NCBI RefSeq assembly: GCF_000355805.1
Contig: NZ_CM001837.1
Coordinates: forward strand, 753,308 to 817,307
Length of the DNA stretch: 64,000 nt
Direction of reading: 5' to 3'
From: Dokdonia sp. PRO95
GTDB taxonomy: Bacteria > Bacteroidota > Bacteroidia > Flavobacteriales > Flavobacteriaceae
A model generated the notes under the pieces. It had not been told where the DNA came from. It ran no database searches and was given only the letters and a program-made list of their open reading frames with translations. The position numbers were made by a program, and so were the translations under genes. This document shows, one piece after another, positions 1-8,839 of this stretch. How positions within the stretch are numbered: the first letter of the stretch is position 1; each line of letters begins with the position of its first letter.

Positions 1-235
1 TTGGAGAATCACAGATGCCCTTAGCGCACCAGAGACCGTTGCTGGAGAAGGTGTAATAGGTAAAAAACCTGTTCTCAAACCTGGCGAAAGCCACACATAC
101 AGTTCTGGATGCTTGCTCAACTCTGCCTTTGGGGCAATGCAAGGTTTTTACCAGATGGTAAACTTTACTACTACACGTAATTTTAGGGTAAAAATCCCAG
201 TTTTTAAGCTGAGTGCGCCTTTTGCTCTAAACTAA
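1..235 (+). CDS. apaG: ApaG family protein, C-terminal part (partial)
   Basis: The reading frame is open from base 2 to the TAA at 233-235 and encodes the last 77 residues of an ApaG protein; the N-terminus lies outside the window. Recognisable ApaG signatures are WRITDA at the left edge, GEGVIGKKPVLKPGE, the SGC-L motif, GAMQGFYQM and a C-terminal P-FKLSAPFALN tail. ApaG is a small immunoglobulin-like beta-sandwich protein of unclear biochemical role, historically linked to Co2+/Mg2+ and Ap4A phenotypes in enterobacteria. Its 3' end overlaps the convergent next gene by 32 bp, tail to tail. Confidence 0.9.
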   Translation, partial: WRITDALSAPETVAGEGVIGKKPVLKPGESHTYSSGCLLNSAFGAMQGFYQMVNFTTTRNFRVKIPVFKLSAPFALN

Positions 236-1214
236 TATCCGAGAATTCTTGAGAAGTAAGCTCAAGGCGAAAAAGTGAATCTCCCTGCTCAAGCGTGCAA
301 TATACGCAGTTACTATCATACACAAAACGATAATCACTCACCACCGAGAAACCCTCTGGAAATACAGTAACACCTTGAAAATCCTGCTCGCCAAACTCAG
401 TAAACCTTCTTACAACACCTTTTACCTCAGAGAGAATCTCAAGGTGAAAATACGCACTACTACCTGTGCCCTCTAGAAAGTAAACGTTTTCTGGCAACAC
501 ACCCTCATCTTCAACAGTGTACGCAGCGGGAACTCGTCTGTCAAAGTAATTTGTAAGATTCTCGCGTAGCGCAGTTGAGTTATATGGAGCAATCTCACCA
601 TTAAAAACTTGATAAACTCCTTCTTCTGAAGCGCTTTTCTCAACATTACCTACGGTACTCGGTGTAAACTTCTTGTTACGCTTAAGGTATTTAATAATAG
701 CCTTATCCTCAGTACTAGCTAGGATCGTCTCTGTAACAAAACGAGCGCAATTACTTCCTATTTTTCCAAAGGCTTTATAAGGAACACTGCCTTGACTTTG
801 TAGTGAATTAATGTAAGCAAGTGCTTTCTCATAATTAATAGCCGAGCAAAGCGAGGCTACAAGTCTGCCTGACCCGTGCGTTTTTTCTGGATGTGCATCA
901 AGCCACAATAATAGCTCATCTAGATTTTCAAGCGTTCCATTATTTACAATTGCCGTTACGGGTACTTTAAGTTCTATATCTGTATTTGCACCACGCACAC
1001 GACCTTTTCCTTTGGGAGTAATATATCTGCCAAAATCAAAATATTGCGCTTTACCAGTCTCATTTTCTATAAGCACAAGCGCAGCGTGACCTGCTTTGAT
1101 ATGGGTGCGGGTACCTAGCCCCATGAGAGGTAAAATTTTACACATGAGCTCATCAGACATTTTTACAAACGTATCTGGAAAAGCGAGCACTATAATCTTT
1201 CCGTTATATATCAC
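204..1214 (-). CDS. Conserved protein (DUF6695-like), possible permuted papain-fold enzyme
   Basis: This 336-residue protein has no signal peptide and resembles flavobacterial proteins annotated DUF6695; no function is established that I know of. A His-containing strand (AGHAALVLI, His43) is followed by YFDFGRY, and about 110 residues later comes GSNCARFV with Cys156. His before Cys in such contexts is the layout of circularly permuted NlpC/P60 or papain-like folds (LRAT, YiiX, PPPDE), so a cysteine hydrolase is possible, but this is inference from two short motifs. The ATG overlaps the stop of the upstream NRDE gene (ATGA, 1211-1214), indicating translational coupling. Confidence 0.6.
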   Translation of the reverse strand: MIYNGKIIVLAFPDTFVKMSDELMCKILPLMGLGTRTHIKAGHAALVLIENETGKAQYFDFGRYITPKGKGRVRGANTDIELKVPVTAIVNNGTLENLDELLLWLDAHPEKTHGSGRLVASLCSAINYEKALAYINSLQSQGSVPYKAFGKIGSNCARFVTETILASTEDKAIIKYLKRNKKFTPSTVGNVEKSASEEGVYQVFNGEIAPYNSTALRENLTNYFDRRVPAAYTVEDEGVLPENVYFLEGTGSSAYFHLEILSEVKGVVRRFTEFGEQDFQGVTVFPEGFSVVSDYRFVYDSNCVYCTLEQGDSLFRLELTSQEFSDISLEQKAHSA

Positions 1215-1927
1215 GCAGGTATCATTTCAAATTGAGCGGTGTGAACTTCCTCCTTTTGAAGGTCATTATACGTCATCACGCATGTATCATCTATTTTCTC
1301 CACCTGAGTAACACTTACTGTTTTTAAAAGTCCGCGATTGATTTGCAGATCTATATGCGCATCACCTTCTCCTGCCTTGGTATGAAAGTTAAATAAACTT
1401 TCCTTACTCCAGTCTGTAGTCTCCTTAAAAGCAGCAAACCATGTCTTCCGTTTTTCTTTCATGGTGGCGTCATATAATGTAGAGGACGACCATATTTTTG
1501 GCTCATGATCTAGCACTGTTATATGTGCTTTCTCACCATCCCAAACGAGTTCTGTAGCCTTAAGTGCACTACTCCAGTCTATAGCTACAATCGTGAAAGG
1601 CTCAATACCCTTATAATTGAACGTATCGATAGCCTCAGACAAATCGGCTGCCTTGAGAAGTTCTTTTACAACGATGCCTCGACTCATGGTATAACTTTCC
1701 TTTCTCACGTGTATTTCAAAACCACCGTTAAGCAAGCATATCATCCTATTTTTTTCGGAAATGCCTATCCACGTACCGCCCGCGACAGCGTCTTTTGGAA
1801 ATAGCATCTTTGTTCCATCTACATCATAAAAGTCTGGAACGAGGGTGGTTCTACCCACCGCTTCATCGCGATTAGACGTAAGAATGAACGTATTATTTTC
1901 TTTCGGAATATAGGTTACAGTACACAT
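1211..1927 (-). CDS. NRDE family protein (TANGO2 homologue)
   Basis: The 238-residue protein starts MCTVTYIP and contains SNRDEAVGR, the NRDE signature that names the family, followed by GGTWIGISE and LLNGGFE. NRDE/TANGO2 proteins occur from bacteria to human; eukaryotic members have been tied to Golgi organisation and haem handling, but bacterial members have no settled reaction. The conserved Met-Cys start recalls N-terminal nucleophile enzymes, which is only suggestive. It is the first gene of a two-gene operon with the DUF6695-like gene, joined by a 4-bp ATGA overlap. Confidence 0.88.
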   Translation of the reverse strand: MCTVTYIPKENNTFILTSNRDEAVGRTTLVPDFYDVDGTKMLFPKDAVAGGTWIGISEKNRMICLLNGGFEIHVRKESYTMSRGIVVKELLKAADLSEAIDTFNYKGIEPFTIVAIDWSSALKATELVWDGEKAHITVLDHEPKIWSSSTLYDATMKEKRKTWFAAFKETTDWSKESLFNFHTKAGEGDAHIDLQINRGLLKTVSVTQVEKIDDTCVMTYNDLQKEEVHTAQFEMIPA

Positions 1928-2003
1928 TAAGGGATAAGTCGCAGTTTAATGGGTGAAATTACGAAAAAAAGATTGGCAGAGTTTCATAAGATATGTTTCT
2001 AAG

Positions 2004-2025
2004 TTACGCTTTCGCGAAAGCGTAA
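2004..2025. repeat. 22-bp palindrome, full-length copy
   Basis: Perfect palindrome with core CGCTTTCGCGAAAGCG and TTA/TAA arms, in the gap between the divergent NRDE and pruA genes. It lacks the T-run expected of a terminator. It is one of 13 perfect-core copies in the window. Confidence 0.95.
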
Positions 2026-2072
2026 AAATCCCACTTGTTACACTCTTCCCAAAGACCTGTATCATCCTATCT

Positions 2073-2080
2073 TAAATTTG
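2073..2080 (+). promoter_or_regulatory. Candidate -7 box of pruA promoter
   Basis: TAAATTTG exactly matches the flavobacterial -7 consensus TAnnTTTG and lies 39 bp before the pruA ATG. No TTG at the expected -33 spacing is visible. Confidence 0.45.
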
Positions 2081-2119
2081 TAACTTTACAACTCGTAAAA
2101 AACAAAACAAAAAAACATC

Positions 2120-3751
2120 ATGGGAAAAGGATTTTTTCAAGTTCCAGTTGCTGTAAACGAAGAGGTAAAATCTTATGCTCCAGGCTCTCCAGAACGCGAG
2201 GCGGTAGCAGCAGCTTATAAAGAATTATTTAATGCACACACAGAAGTACCGATGTACATCAACGGTAAAGAAGTGCGCACAAAAAATACACGCACGATCA
2301 CTCCACCACACGATCACAAGAAAGTGGTAGGTGAGTATCATCTTGCAGAAAAAACACATATTGATCAAGCAATTGCTGGAGCTCTAGAGGCTCGTACAGA
2401 GTGGGCAGAGCTTCCATGGGAGCAGCGTGCAGGCATCTTTCTTAAAGCTGCAGAGCTTATTGCAGGGCCATACCGTGCAAAGATTAATGCTGCAACGATG
2501 ATCAACCAGTCTAAGACTATCTACCAAGCTGAGATTGATGCTGCTTGTGAACTTATAGACTTTTTACGTTTTAACGTGCAGTTTATGACAGACATCTATA
2601 ATGAGCAGCCAGAGTCTACTTCTGGAGCTTGGAATAGATTAGAATACCGTCCACTAGAAGGGTTTATCTATGCGATTACTCCTTTTAACTTTACTGCAAT
2701 TGCTGCAAACCTTCCTGCTGCCTGTGCACTTATGGGGAATGTAGTAGTATGGAAGCCTTCTGATAGCCAGATGCTTTCGGCTAAGATTATTCTTGACATC
2801 TTCCGTGAGGCTGGTGTGCCAGATGGTGTAATCCAAGTTGTACACGGAGATCCTATCATGATTACAGATACCGTACTTGCAAGCCCAGATTTTTCTGGAC
2901 TACACTTCACAGGATCTACTCATGTATTTAAGGATATCTGGAAAAAAATAGGTGAGAACATTCACAATTACAAGACATACCCACGTATCGTAGGTGAAAC
3001 TGGTGGTAAAGATTTTATCGTTGCTCACCCTACTGCTCCTGCTAAGCAAGTTGCAACAGCAATCTCGCGTGGTGCTTTTGAATTCCAAGGACAGAAATGT
3101 AGTGCAGCAAGTCGCGGTTACATTCCTGCTTCTATCTGGGAAGAAGTAAAAGAGTACGTTATAGAGGATGTGAAGTCTTTTAAAATGGGTTCTCCAGAGG
3201 ACATGACTAACTTTATTACTGCGGTAATACATGAAGGATCTTTTGACAAGCTTGCAAAATATATTGACCAAGCAAAAGAAGATGCAAATGCAGAGATCAT
3301 CGTAGGTGGTGGACACGACAAGAAGAAAGGTTACTTTATTGAGCCTACTGTTATCGTAACTACAGATCCTAACTATACAACAATGCACACAGAGCTTTTT
3401 GGCCCAGTGATGACTATCTATGTATATGAAGATAAAGACTGGAGCGAGATGCTTAAGCTTGTAGACAGCACTAGTGAGTATGCACTTACTGGAGCAATAC
3501 TAGCAACAGATCGTTATGCTGTACAAGAGGCTACTAAGGCTCTTAAAAATGCAGCAGGTAACTTCTATATTAATGACAAGCCTACTGGAGCAGTTGTAGG
3601 GCAACAACCTTTTGGTGGAGCTCGTGCATCTGGAACTAATGATAAGGCTGGTTCTATGCTTAACTTACTACGCTGGGTAAGCCCACGTATGATTAAGGAA
3701 ACATTTGTAACTCCTACAGATTACAGATACCCTTTCTTAGCAAAAAAGTAA
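2120..3751 (+). CDS. pruA: L-glutamate gamma-semialdehyde dehydrogenase (P5C dehydrogenase)
   Basis: The 543-residue protein is a class 4 aldehyde dehydrogenase that oxidises glutamate semialdehyde (from pyrroline-5-carboxylate) to glutamate with NAD+, the last step of proline breakdown. The N-terminal MGKGFFQVPVAVNEEV, the EYRPLEGFIYAITPFNFTA cofactor region, ETGGKD (general base Glu293) and GQKCSAASR (nucleophile Cys327) are typical. The length fits stand-alone PruA (about 540) rather than the long PutA fusion, so proline dehydrogenase must be encoded elsewhere. ATG 2120 fits the family N-terminus. A strong bidirectional terminator follows. Confidence 0.96.
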   Translation: MGKGFFQVPVAVNEEVKSYAPGSPEREAVAAAYKELFNAHTEVPMYINGKEVRTKNTRTITPPHDHKKVVGEYHLAEKTHIDQAIAGALEARTEWAELPWEQRAGIFLKAAELIAGPYRAKINAATMINQSKTIYQAEIDAACELIDFLRFNVQFMTDIYNEQPESTSGAWNRLEYRPLEGFIYAITPFNFTAIAANLPAACALMGNVVVWKPSDSQMLSAKIILDIFREAGVPDGVIQVVHGDPIMITDTVLASPDFSGLHFTGSTHVFKDIWKKIGENIHNYKTYPRIVGETGGKDFIVAHPTAPAKQVATAISRGAFEFQGQKCSAASRGYIPASIWEEVKEYVIEDVKSFKMGSPEDMTNFITAVIHEGSFDKLAKYIDQAKEDANAEIIVGGGHDKKKGYFIEPTVIVTTDPNYTTMHTELFGPVMTIYVYEDKDWSEMLKLVDSTSEYALTGAILATDRYAVQEATKALKNAAGNFYINDKPTGAVVGQQPFGGARASGTNDKAGSMLNLLRWVSPRMIKETFVTPTDYRYPFLAKK

Positions 3752-3775
3752 TAGACTAAGACAACTACTAATGAT

Positions 3776-3813
3776 AAAGCCCATTCTTTAAAAAGAATGG
3801 GCTTTGTTTTTTT
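3776..3813 (+). terminator. Bidirectional intrinsic terminator between pruA and cysN
   Basis: A perfect stem AAAGCCCATTCTTT/AAGAATGGGCTTT with a tiny loop is followed by a run of eight T on the plus strand and A-rich DNA on the other side. It separates the convergent pruA and cys operons. Confidence 0.9.
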
Positions 3814-3833
3814 AATACGCTGTGCTAGTTAAA

Positions 3834-5078
3834 TTACTTTATGAATCCAACTCCAGCTGTTGTATTTGTAATGGGATCAATAATAATGAATGAGCCTCCT
3901 TGCTTATGATCTATGTAACGATCATAAAAAAGTGATTTAGCAAGTTTAAAATGTACCGTTGCAATTTCGTTAATTGTAACTTCACTTGCTCCAGAGTCTC
4001 GTGTTGAGTAATCTGTCGGGATGATTTCTTGTATTTGAGATACCTTTGCAAGTATGCGTTGGGTCATATGCTGCAATTCATATTTTTTTCCAGCAGTAAG
4101 TACTGTATCATCCATCCAGCATACCGTAGCTTTAAGCTCTTTTGTTTGCTCAGGAATGTCACTAGACTTCACAATAATATCACCTCTAGTGACATTAATA
4201 TCATCTTCTAGCGTGAGTGTTATAGAATTACCCGCTTGGGCTTCTTTAAATGAGTCTTTGTAGCTGAATATATCTTGAACTTTTGATGACTTTAAGCTAG
4301 GTAGTACTGTTATGTCATCTCCTACTGCAATGGAACTCCCATACACCTTACCTGCATATCCTCTAAAGTCATGAAAAGCATTGGTTTTTGGTCGTATTAC
4401 TGTTTGCACAGGAAAACGCATAGGCGTATCGCTAGCTGCTTCTGGTGTTACGTTTTCTAAATATCCTAAAATAGATGGTCCTTCATACCAGCTCATTTTC
4501 GCGGAAGCGGAAGCCACATTATCCCCTGTAAGTGCACTTATAGGAATAAACGTTATCTCTTGATCTTTATAACCACTCTTTGCTCGAAGTGCATCAATGT
4601 CATTTTTAATACTATCAAAAACAGACTGATCATAATCTACCAAGTCCATTTTATTTACTGCAATTACCACGTGCTTAACTTGTAAAAGCGCATTGATAAA
4701 GAAATGCCTAAATGTTTGCTCGATAACGCCTTTTCTAGCATCTATAAGAATAATAGACACAGAAGCATTTGACGCTCCAGTAATCATATTACGAGTGTAC
4801 TCTACATGCCCAGGGCTGTCTGCTATAATATAACTTTTAGTAGGCGTCGAAAAATAAATGTGAGCTACATCAATCGTGATTCCTTGCTCACGTTCTGCCA
4901 CTAATCCATCTGTTGCTAGTGAAAAGTCTAGGTAATCATACCCTAACTTTTTACTGCTTTTTTCTATAGCCTCAAGTTTATCATCAGTAAGTGATTGCGT
5001 GTCGTATAACAATCTACCTATTAAAGTACTCTTTCCATCATCTACACTTCCAGCAGTTGCCAGTTTCAATACTTCCAT
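3834..5078 (-). CDS. cysN: Sulfate adenylyltransferase subunit 1 (GTPase)
   Basis: CysN is the GTPase subunit that drives adenylyl sulfate (APS) formation by CysD. The 414-residue protein has the EF-Tu-like motifs GSVDDGKS (P-loop, residues 10-17), ADSPGH (G3) and NKMDL (G4), plus EREQGITIDVA switch I, followed by beta-barrel domains II and III. It is shorter than the 475-residue E. coli CysN and lacks the C-terminal APS-kinase domain found in CysNC fusions. It is the last gene of the cys operon, 3 bp after cysD. Confidence 0.95.
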   Translation of the reverse strand: MEVLKLATAGSVDDGKSTLIGRLLYDTQSLTDDKLEAIEKSSKKLGYDYLDFSLATDGLVAEREQGITIDVAHIYFSTPTKSYIIADSPGHVEYTRNMITGASNASVSIILIDARKGVIEQTFRHFFINALLQVKHVVIAVNKMDLVDYDQSVFDSIKNDIDALRAKSGYKDQEITFIPISALTGDNVASASAKMSWYEGPSILGYLENVTPEAASDTPMRFPVQTVIRPKTNAFHDFRGYAGKVYGSSIAVGDDITVLPSLKSSKVQDIFSYKDSFKEAQAGNSITLTLEDDINVTRGDIIVKSSDIPEQTKELKATVCWMDDTVLTAGKKYELQHMTQRILAKVSQIQEIIPTDYSTRDSGASEVTINEIATVHFKLAKSLFYDRYIDHKQGGSFIIIDPITNTTAGVGFIK

Positions 5079-5081
5079 AAT

Positions 5082-5981
5082 CTAAAAATAACCTTGTTGT
5101 TTACGTTTTTCCATTGCTGCCTCGCTACGTTTATCATCTATACGCGCGCCTCGTTCGGAAATACGGCTTACTTTAATTTCGTTTACTATCTGCTGTATAG
5201 TAACTGCCTCAGAAGCTACAGCTGCAGTACATGTCATATCACCTACGGTTCTAAAACGCACTACACGATCTTCTACCTCTTCATTGTCATCTCTATACAC
5301 ACAATCTGAAGCGCTCCATATCATCCCATCACGCTCAAATGTTTTTCTTGTATGTGAGAAGTAAATACTTGGAATTTCGATATTTTCTTGTTGTATGTAG
5401 CTCCATACATCAAGCTCTGTCCAGTTTGAGATAGGAAAAACACGCACGTTTTGTCCTAATTCTATATTACCATTAAGCAAATCGAATAATTCTGGTCGCT
5501 GGTTTTTTTCATCCCACTGTCCAAAATCATCTCGTACGGAGAAGATACGTTCTTTTGCACGTGCCTTTTCCTCATCACGACGAGCGCCACCTATACATGC
5601 ATCAAACTTAAACTCCTCAATAGCATCAAGTAATGTAGTTGTTTGTAAGCTATTTCTACTAGCATACTTTCCAGTTTCTTCTGTCACTTTCCCCTGATCA
5701 ATAGCATCTTGCACATTACGCACAATTAAATTAAGCCCGAGTTCCTTTACTAGATCATCTCTAAATTTGATGGTCTCTGGGAAGTTGTGACCCGTATCTA
5801 CATGTAGTAATGGAAATGGTATGGCAGCTGGATAAAATGCTTTTTGGGCAAGTCTCACCAAGGTAATACTATCTTTACCTCCTGAAAATAATAATACTGG
5901 ATTTTCAAACTGAGCAACTACCTCTCTAAATATATAAATGGACTCACTCTCGAGTGCATTAGTCTTTAATATCTCTTTCAT
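5082..5981 (-). CDS. cysD: Sulfate adenylyltransferase subunit 2
   Basis: CysD is the catalytic ATP sulfurylase subunit, forming adenylyl sulfate from ATP and sulfate with CysN. The 299-residue length matches the family. The PP-loop SGGKDS lies at residues 33-38; HVDTGHNFPET, GGARRDEEKARAKER and the GYF terminus are also characteristic. It sits between cysH (12-bp gap) and cysN (3-bp gap), so the three are almost certainly co-transcribed. Confidence 0.96.
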   Translation of the reverse strand: MKEILKTNALESESIYIFREVVAQFENPVLLFSGGKDSITLVRLAQKAFYPAAIPFPLLHVDTGHNFPETIKFRDDLVKELGLNLIVRNVQDAIDQGKVTEETGKYASRNSLQTTTLLDAIEEFKFDACIGGARRDEEKARAKERIFSVRDDFGQWDEKNQRPELFDLLNGNIELGQNVRVFPISNWTELDVWSYIQQENIEIPSIYFSHTRKTFERDGMIWSASDCVYRDDNEEVEDRVVRFRTVGDMTCTAAVASEAVTIQQIVNEIKVSRISERGARIDDKRSEAAMEKRKQQGYF

Positions 5982-5993
5982 ATGTCTCTCTGC

Positions 5994-6617
5994 TTAGAGA
6001 TGTAAACCACATTCTCTATGTTCTAAAACTTTTGTTGGATCATTATAATTATGTTCATTAGGCAAGTTATGATCTACTAAGTACTTGTCTAACTCACTAT
6101 CTGACCAATAATAAAAAGGGCTTACTTTAAGAACGCCATCTTTGCTTAAACTTAAAATATCTAAGTTATCTCTATGTGCCGTTTGCCCCTGCCTTAAATT
6201 AGTAAACCACACATCTGGCTTATGGACTTCCATAGCTCTACGGAAAGGTTCTAATTTTACCTGCTCTGTAAACTCTTTATGACTTTCATCTGTGACAGAT
6301 GGATTACCCATAACAACATCACGATGTGCACGTGTTTGTCTTGGAACATATAAATCAACAGAAAGTGCTAGTTGATTAATAACCTCTTCTGCATGACTAT
6401 AGGTTTCTGGAGTATTGTAACCTGTATCACACCATACTACATTAATCTTATCAAACTCTTGAGAAACCACGTGTAAGATGGCTGCCTCATAAGGCCTGAA
6501 ATTTGTTGTTATCACAGGTTTTTCAGCATGTTCTAATGCCCATTTTACAACGTCTGATGGACTTTGTGATTTTAAAGCACTATTAAATTGTGTTATTTGC
6601 TCTTGAGTAAACTTCAT
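5994..6617 (-). CDS. cysH: Phosphoadenylyl-sulfate reductase-type CysH
   Basis: The start is placed at 6617, giving 207 residues beginning MKFTQEQ, because that ATG overlaps the stop of the upstream gene by one base (TAATG); an upstream in-frame ATG at 6644 lies inside the neighbour. The protein has VVWCDTGYNTPETY, NLRQGQTAHRDNLD and the catalytic C-terminal ECGLHL (Cys203). Only two cysteines are present, so the paired-cysteine Fe-S ligands of APS reductases are missing; the region that would carry them reads EFTEQVKLEPF. This predicts a thioredoxin-dependent PAPS reductase, which would need an APS kinase that is not in this window. Confidence 0.9.
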   Translation of the reverse strand: MKFTQEQITQFNSALKSQSPSDVVKWALEHAEKPVITTNFRPYEAAILHVVSQEFDKINVVWCDTGYNTPETYSHAEEVINQLALSVDLYVPRQTRAHRDVVMGNPSVTDESHKEFTEQVKLEPFRRAMEVHKPDVWFTNLRQGQTAHRDNLDILSLSKDGVLKVSPFYYWSDSELDKYLVDHNLPNEHNYNDPTKVLEHRECGLHL

Positions 6618-6925
6618 TATTTTCCCCATTTTATTAAATTCCAAACACGCTCATGAAAAAAATAGAGCGCCATTTTTGATACTAGTTCTACTGCCCCTAT
6701 GCTCAACGCTAAGGATAGCGTACCCGTAACAAACCATGAAATAGCTATTGTATCAAGTGTCCCTATTGCTCTCCAGCTTATGGACTTCACAATACTGCGC
6801 ATAGGTTTTTCTGCCGAGGCAGGAGTTTTCTCTTTAGAAGTATTTTTTGATTGTTTTAAAACAAGCGAATCGATAATCATTTCAGAATTATTTATTCCTA
6901 TCGGATTACTAGGGTTAATCGGCAA
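6617..6925 (-). CDS. DUF2061 membrane protein
   Basis: A 102-residue protein with a polar N-terminal third and a C-terminal DUF2061 domain starting RSIVKSISWRAIGTLDTIAISW and ending HERVWNLIKWGK. Two hydrophobic segments predict an inner-membrane protein. DUF2061 proteins are often encoded beside cysteine or sulfate assimilation genes, as here, but their activity is unknown to me. Its stop overlaps the cysH start (TAATG), which argues for coupled expression. ATG 6925 is the only start that fits; the N-terminal 40 residues are poorly conserved-looking. Confidence 0.82.
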   Translation of the reverse strand: MPINPSNPIGINNSEMIIDSLVLKQSKNTSKEKTPASAEKPMRSIVKSISWRAIGTLDTIAISWFVTGTLSLALSIGAVELVSKMALYFFHERVWNLIKWGK

Positions 6926-6992
6926 ATGTAAAATTATTAACTTAGGTTAACAAGAATTATTGTTGTTTTAAAGAAAAAGCTAACAAATAGGA

Positions 6993-7418
6993 CTAAGAAC
7001 TGGCAGCCGCCACAAGGTCTGCAAGCGTGTTCTTTTCTAACACAAGAAGTGTATTGTCTCGTATTTGAATCATTAGACTATGAACGGAACATGCATCCTC
7101 ATCTTTACAGTCTGCACAACGTTCATAATAATTGAGAGACACACATGGTAGCATGGCAACGGGTCCTTCAAGTACTCTCATGACCTCAACCATTTTAATA
7201 TCCTTAGGCTCACGTCGCAGTTGATATCCGCCTCCTTTACCTTTTCGGCTAGATACGAAACCTGCTTTTTTAAGCGTAAGCATAATACTTTCAAGAAATT
7301 TTTGAGAGATATTCTCACTTTCAGCAATCGTGCCTATTTGCACCATTGCATCTTCCCGTTGTTCACGGGCGATGTACGTTAAGGCTTTAATACCATATTT
7401 AGTTTTTCGCGAGAGCAT
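6993..7418 (-). CDS. Rrf2 family transcriptional regulator
   Basis: The 141-residue protein carries the Rrf2 winged-helix (MLSRKTKYGIKALTYIA, ISQKFLESIMLTLKKAGFVSSRKGKGGGYQL). Cysteines at 92, 101, 104 and 110 form a cluster in the region where IscR and NsrR bind an Fe-S centre, so a cluster or thiol sensor is plausible. It is the promoter-proximal gene of the cys operon, 67 bp before the DUF2061 gene, which suggests that it senses sulfur or iron-sulfur status and controls the operon in the manner of CymR or IscR. The regulatory target is inference. Confidence 0.9.
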   Translation of the reverse strand: MLSRKTKYGIKALTYIAREQREDAMVQIGTIAESENISQKFLESIMLTLKKAGFVSSRKGKGGGYQLRREPKDIKMVEVMRVLEGPVAMLPCVSLNYYERCADCKDEDACSVHSLMIQIRDNTLLVLEKNTLADLVAAASS

Positions 7419-7636
7419 ATCTAGAACGAAAGTACTAAAAAACTCTACTTTGAAATAGGGATAATTTATAATTAAAAAATACTGGCATACACGTATTGAA
7501 TATTAATTCCAAAATAATGTTATCTAATCATGAGCTTTAAAATGTTTAACGACACCGAAAAACCATAGATTATTCACACCGAAAAATTTCTACAAAATTC
7601 CCCTAACTTATTTATTACAAGTACATAAAGAACCTT

Positions 7637-7644
7637 TACTTTTG
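7637..7644 (+). promoter_or_regulatory. Candidate -7 box for the fibrinogen-like secreted protein gene
   Basis: TACTTTTG matches the flavobacterial -7 consensus TAnnTTTG and lies 29 bp before the ATG at 7674. No clear -33 TTG is seen. Confidence 0.45.
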
Positions 7645-7673
7645 ATAAAAGAAAAATCCCTCAACTTCCTTAA

Positions 7674-8813
7674 ATGTTTAAAAATTTCTTTTTTTTATTC
7701 CTTTTTGCATTAACTCTCTCCCATTCTAATGCGCAAGTTGGCATAAACACTACAAATCCAGATCCGTCATCAGTTCTTGATATATCTTCGTCAAACCGAG
7801 GATTATTATTACCTAGAATGACGGCTGCAGAAAGAGATGCAATTGCAGCACCAGCAGAAGGATTATTTATTTTTAATACAGACAGTACCTGTTTCCAATT
7901 TTACAAAGCTACTGGTTGGTCTGACTGTCTTGCCGAAGCTCCCACTAACTCCTTAGATTGTACTTCTCCAGTAGCAAATGGTACTTTTGCAACAGGAATA
8001 CCTCTTGCTGGAAATGGCTCCATCACCATAGATGTTCTCGTAAATGTAGTAGGACCGTACTTAATTACAACAAACACCGTTAATGGCTATAGTTTTACTG
8101 GAGCAGGTGTATTTACAAATGCGGGATTAACAAGTGTTACGCTAACTGGTGTTGGCATACCGCTTATTACTCAAACAGATACTTTCACAATATCCCTCGC
8201 TGGAAATTCCAACTTATGTACTGTAGACGTCACTACAGATTCTATACTACGCAACTGCCTAGAATATCGAAATAGCGGATCTACAACAGATGGCATATAT
8301 ACTATTGACACAGATGGCGCTGGTCCTCTAGCACCATACGACTGTTACTGTGATATGACAAATGACGGCGGAGGCTGGACTCTTGTCTTTAATCATAACA
8401 TTGCAGGAGGATACTGGCTAAATGATACCCAAGCTAGCGAGTTCAATGTACTACTACCAGGACTTACAACATCTAAATATTCTATTTTGAGTAGACTAGA
8501 TGACATTAAGAGTGACACTTCCTATGAGTTTAGAATCTACTATCCCACGCTTAATTTAAGAAACCACTGGAAACAAGATTTTGACCCTAGAAGCGGCGGA
8601 GGAACAAGTCCAGTTGCTGGTTATGTACCTATAACTCTCGATATGACTCAAAACGGTTGGGGAGGATTAGAGAGATCCGGAGGCAGTACATACCTTGACG
8701 GCTCTGTAGGTTTTGGAAATTGGTTCTATTCAATAGGCAGTAGATACTCGTGGAACGGCGGATTACCGGCAAATGGCAATGCAGTTAATGAGGTACAACT
8801 CTACATTAGGTAA
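7674..8813 (+). CDS. Secreted protein with fibrinogen-like C-terminal module
   Basis: A 379-residue protein with a signal peptide (MFKNFFFLFLFALTLSHSNA). Residues about 21-95 form a module common in Bacteroidota surface proteins (GINTTNPDPSSVLDISS, RGLLLPRMTAAERDAI, GLFIFNTDSTCFQFYKATGW). A middle beta-rich segment follows, then NCLEYRNSGSTTDGIY and DCYCDMTNDGGGWTLVFN, which is the start motif of fibrinogen-related (FReD/intelectin-type) domains that bind carbohydrate in other proteins. No T9SS sorting domain is visible. Its first 190 residues are paralogous to the next gene. A surface-binding role is inferred only. Confidence 0.75.
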   Translation: MFKNFFFLFLFALTLSHSNAQVGINTTNPDPSSVLDISSSNRGLLLPRMTAAERDAIAAPAEGLFIFNTDSTCFQFYKATGWSDCLAEAPTNSLDCTSPVANGTFATGIPLAGNGSITIDVLVNVVGPYLITTNTVNGYSFTGAGVFTNAGLTSVTLTGVGIPLITQTDTFTISLAGNSNLCTVDVTTDSILRNCLEYRNSGSTTDGIYTIDTDGAGPLAPYDCYCDMTNDGGGWTLVFNHNIAGGYWLNDTQASEFNVLLPGLTTSKYSILSRLDDIKSDTSYEFRIYYPTLNLRNHWKQDFDPRSGGGTSPVAGYVPITLDMTQNGWGGLERSGGSTYLDGSVGFGNWFYSIGSRYSWNGGLPANGNAVNEVQLYIR

Positions 8814-8839
8814 TTGCTTTGGTTTCAAAAATTTAGAAA

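Noticed and set aside
2900..3388. Antisense open frame of 162 codons within pruA
   Set aside because: Cys/Phe-rich shadow of a well-supported dehydrogenase gene; no known motif.
3834..5078. CysNC bifunctional fusion
   Set aside because: The protein ends at 414 residues without an APS-kinase P-loop domain.
6618..6644. Upstream ATG for cysH
   Set aside because: It lies inside the DUF2061 gene; the TAATG overlap at 6617 gives the family-like start.
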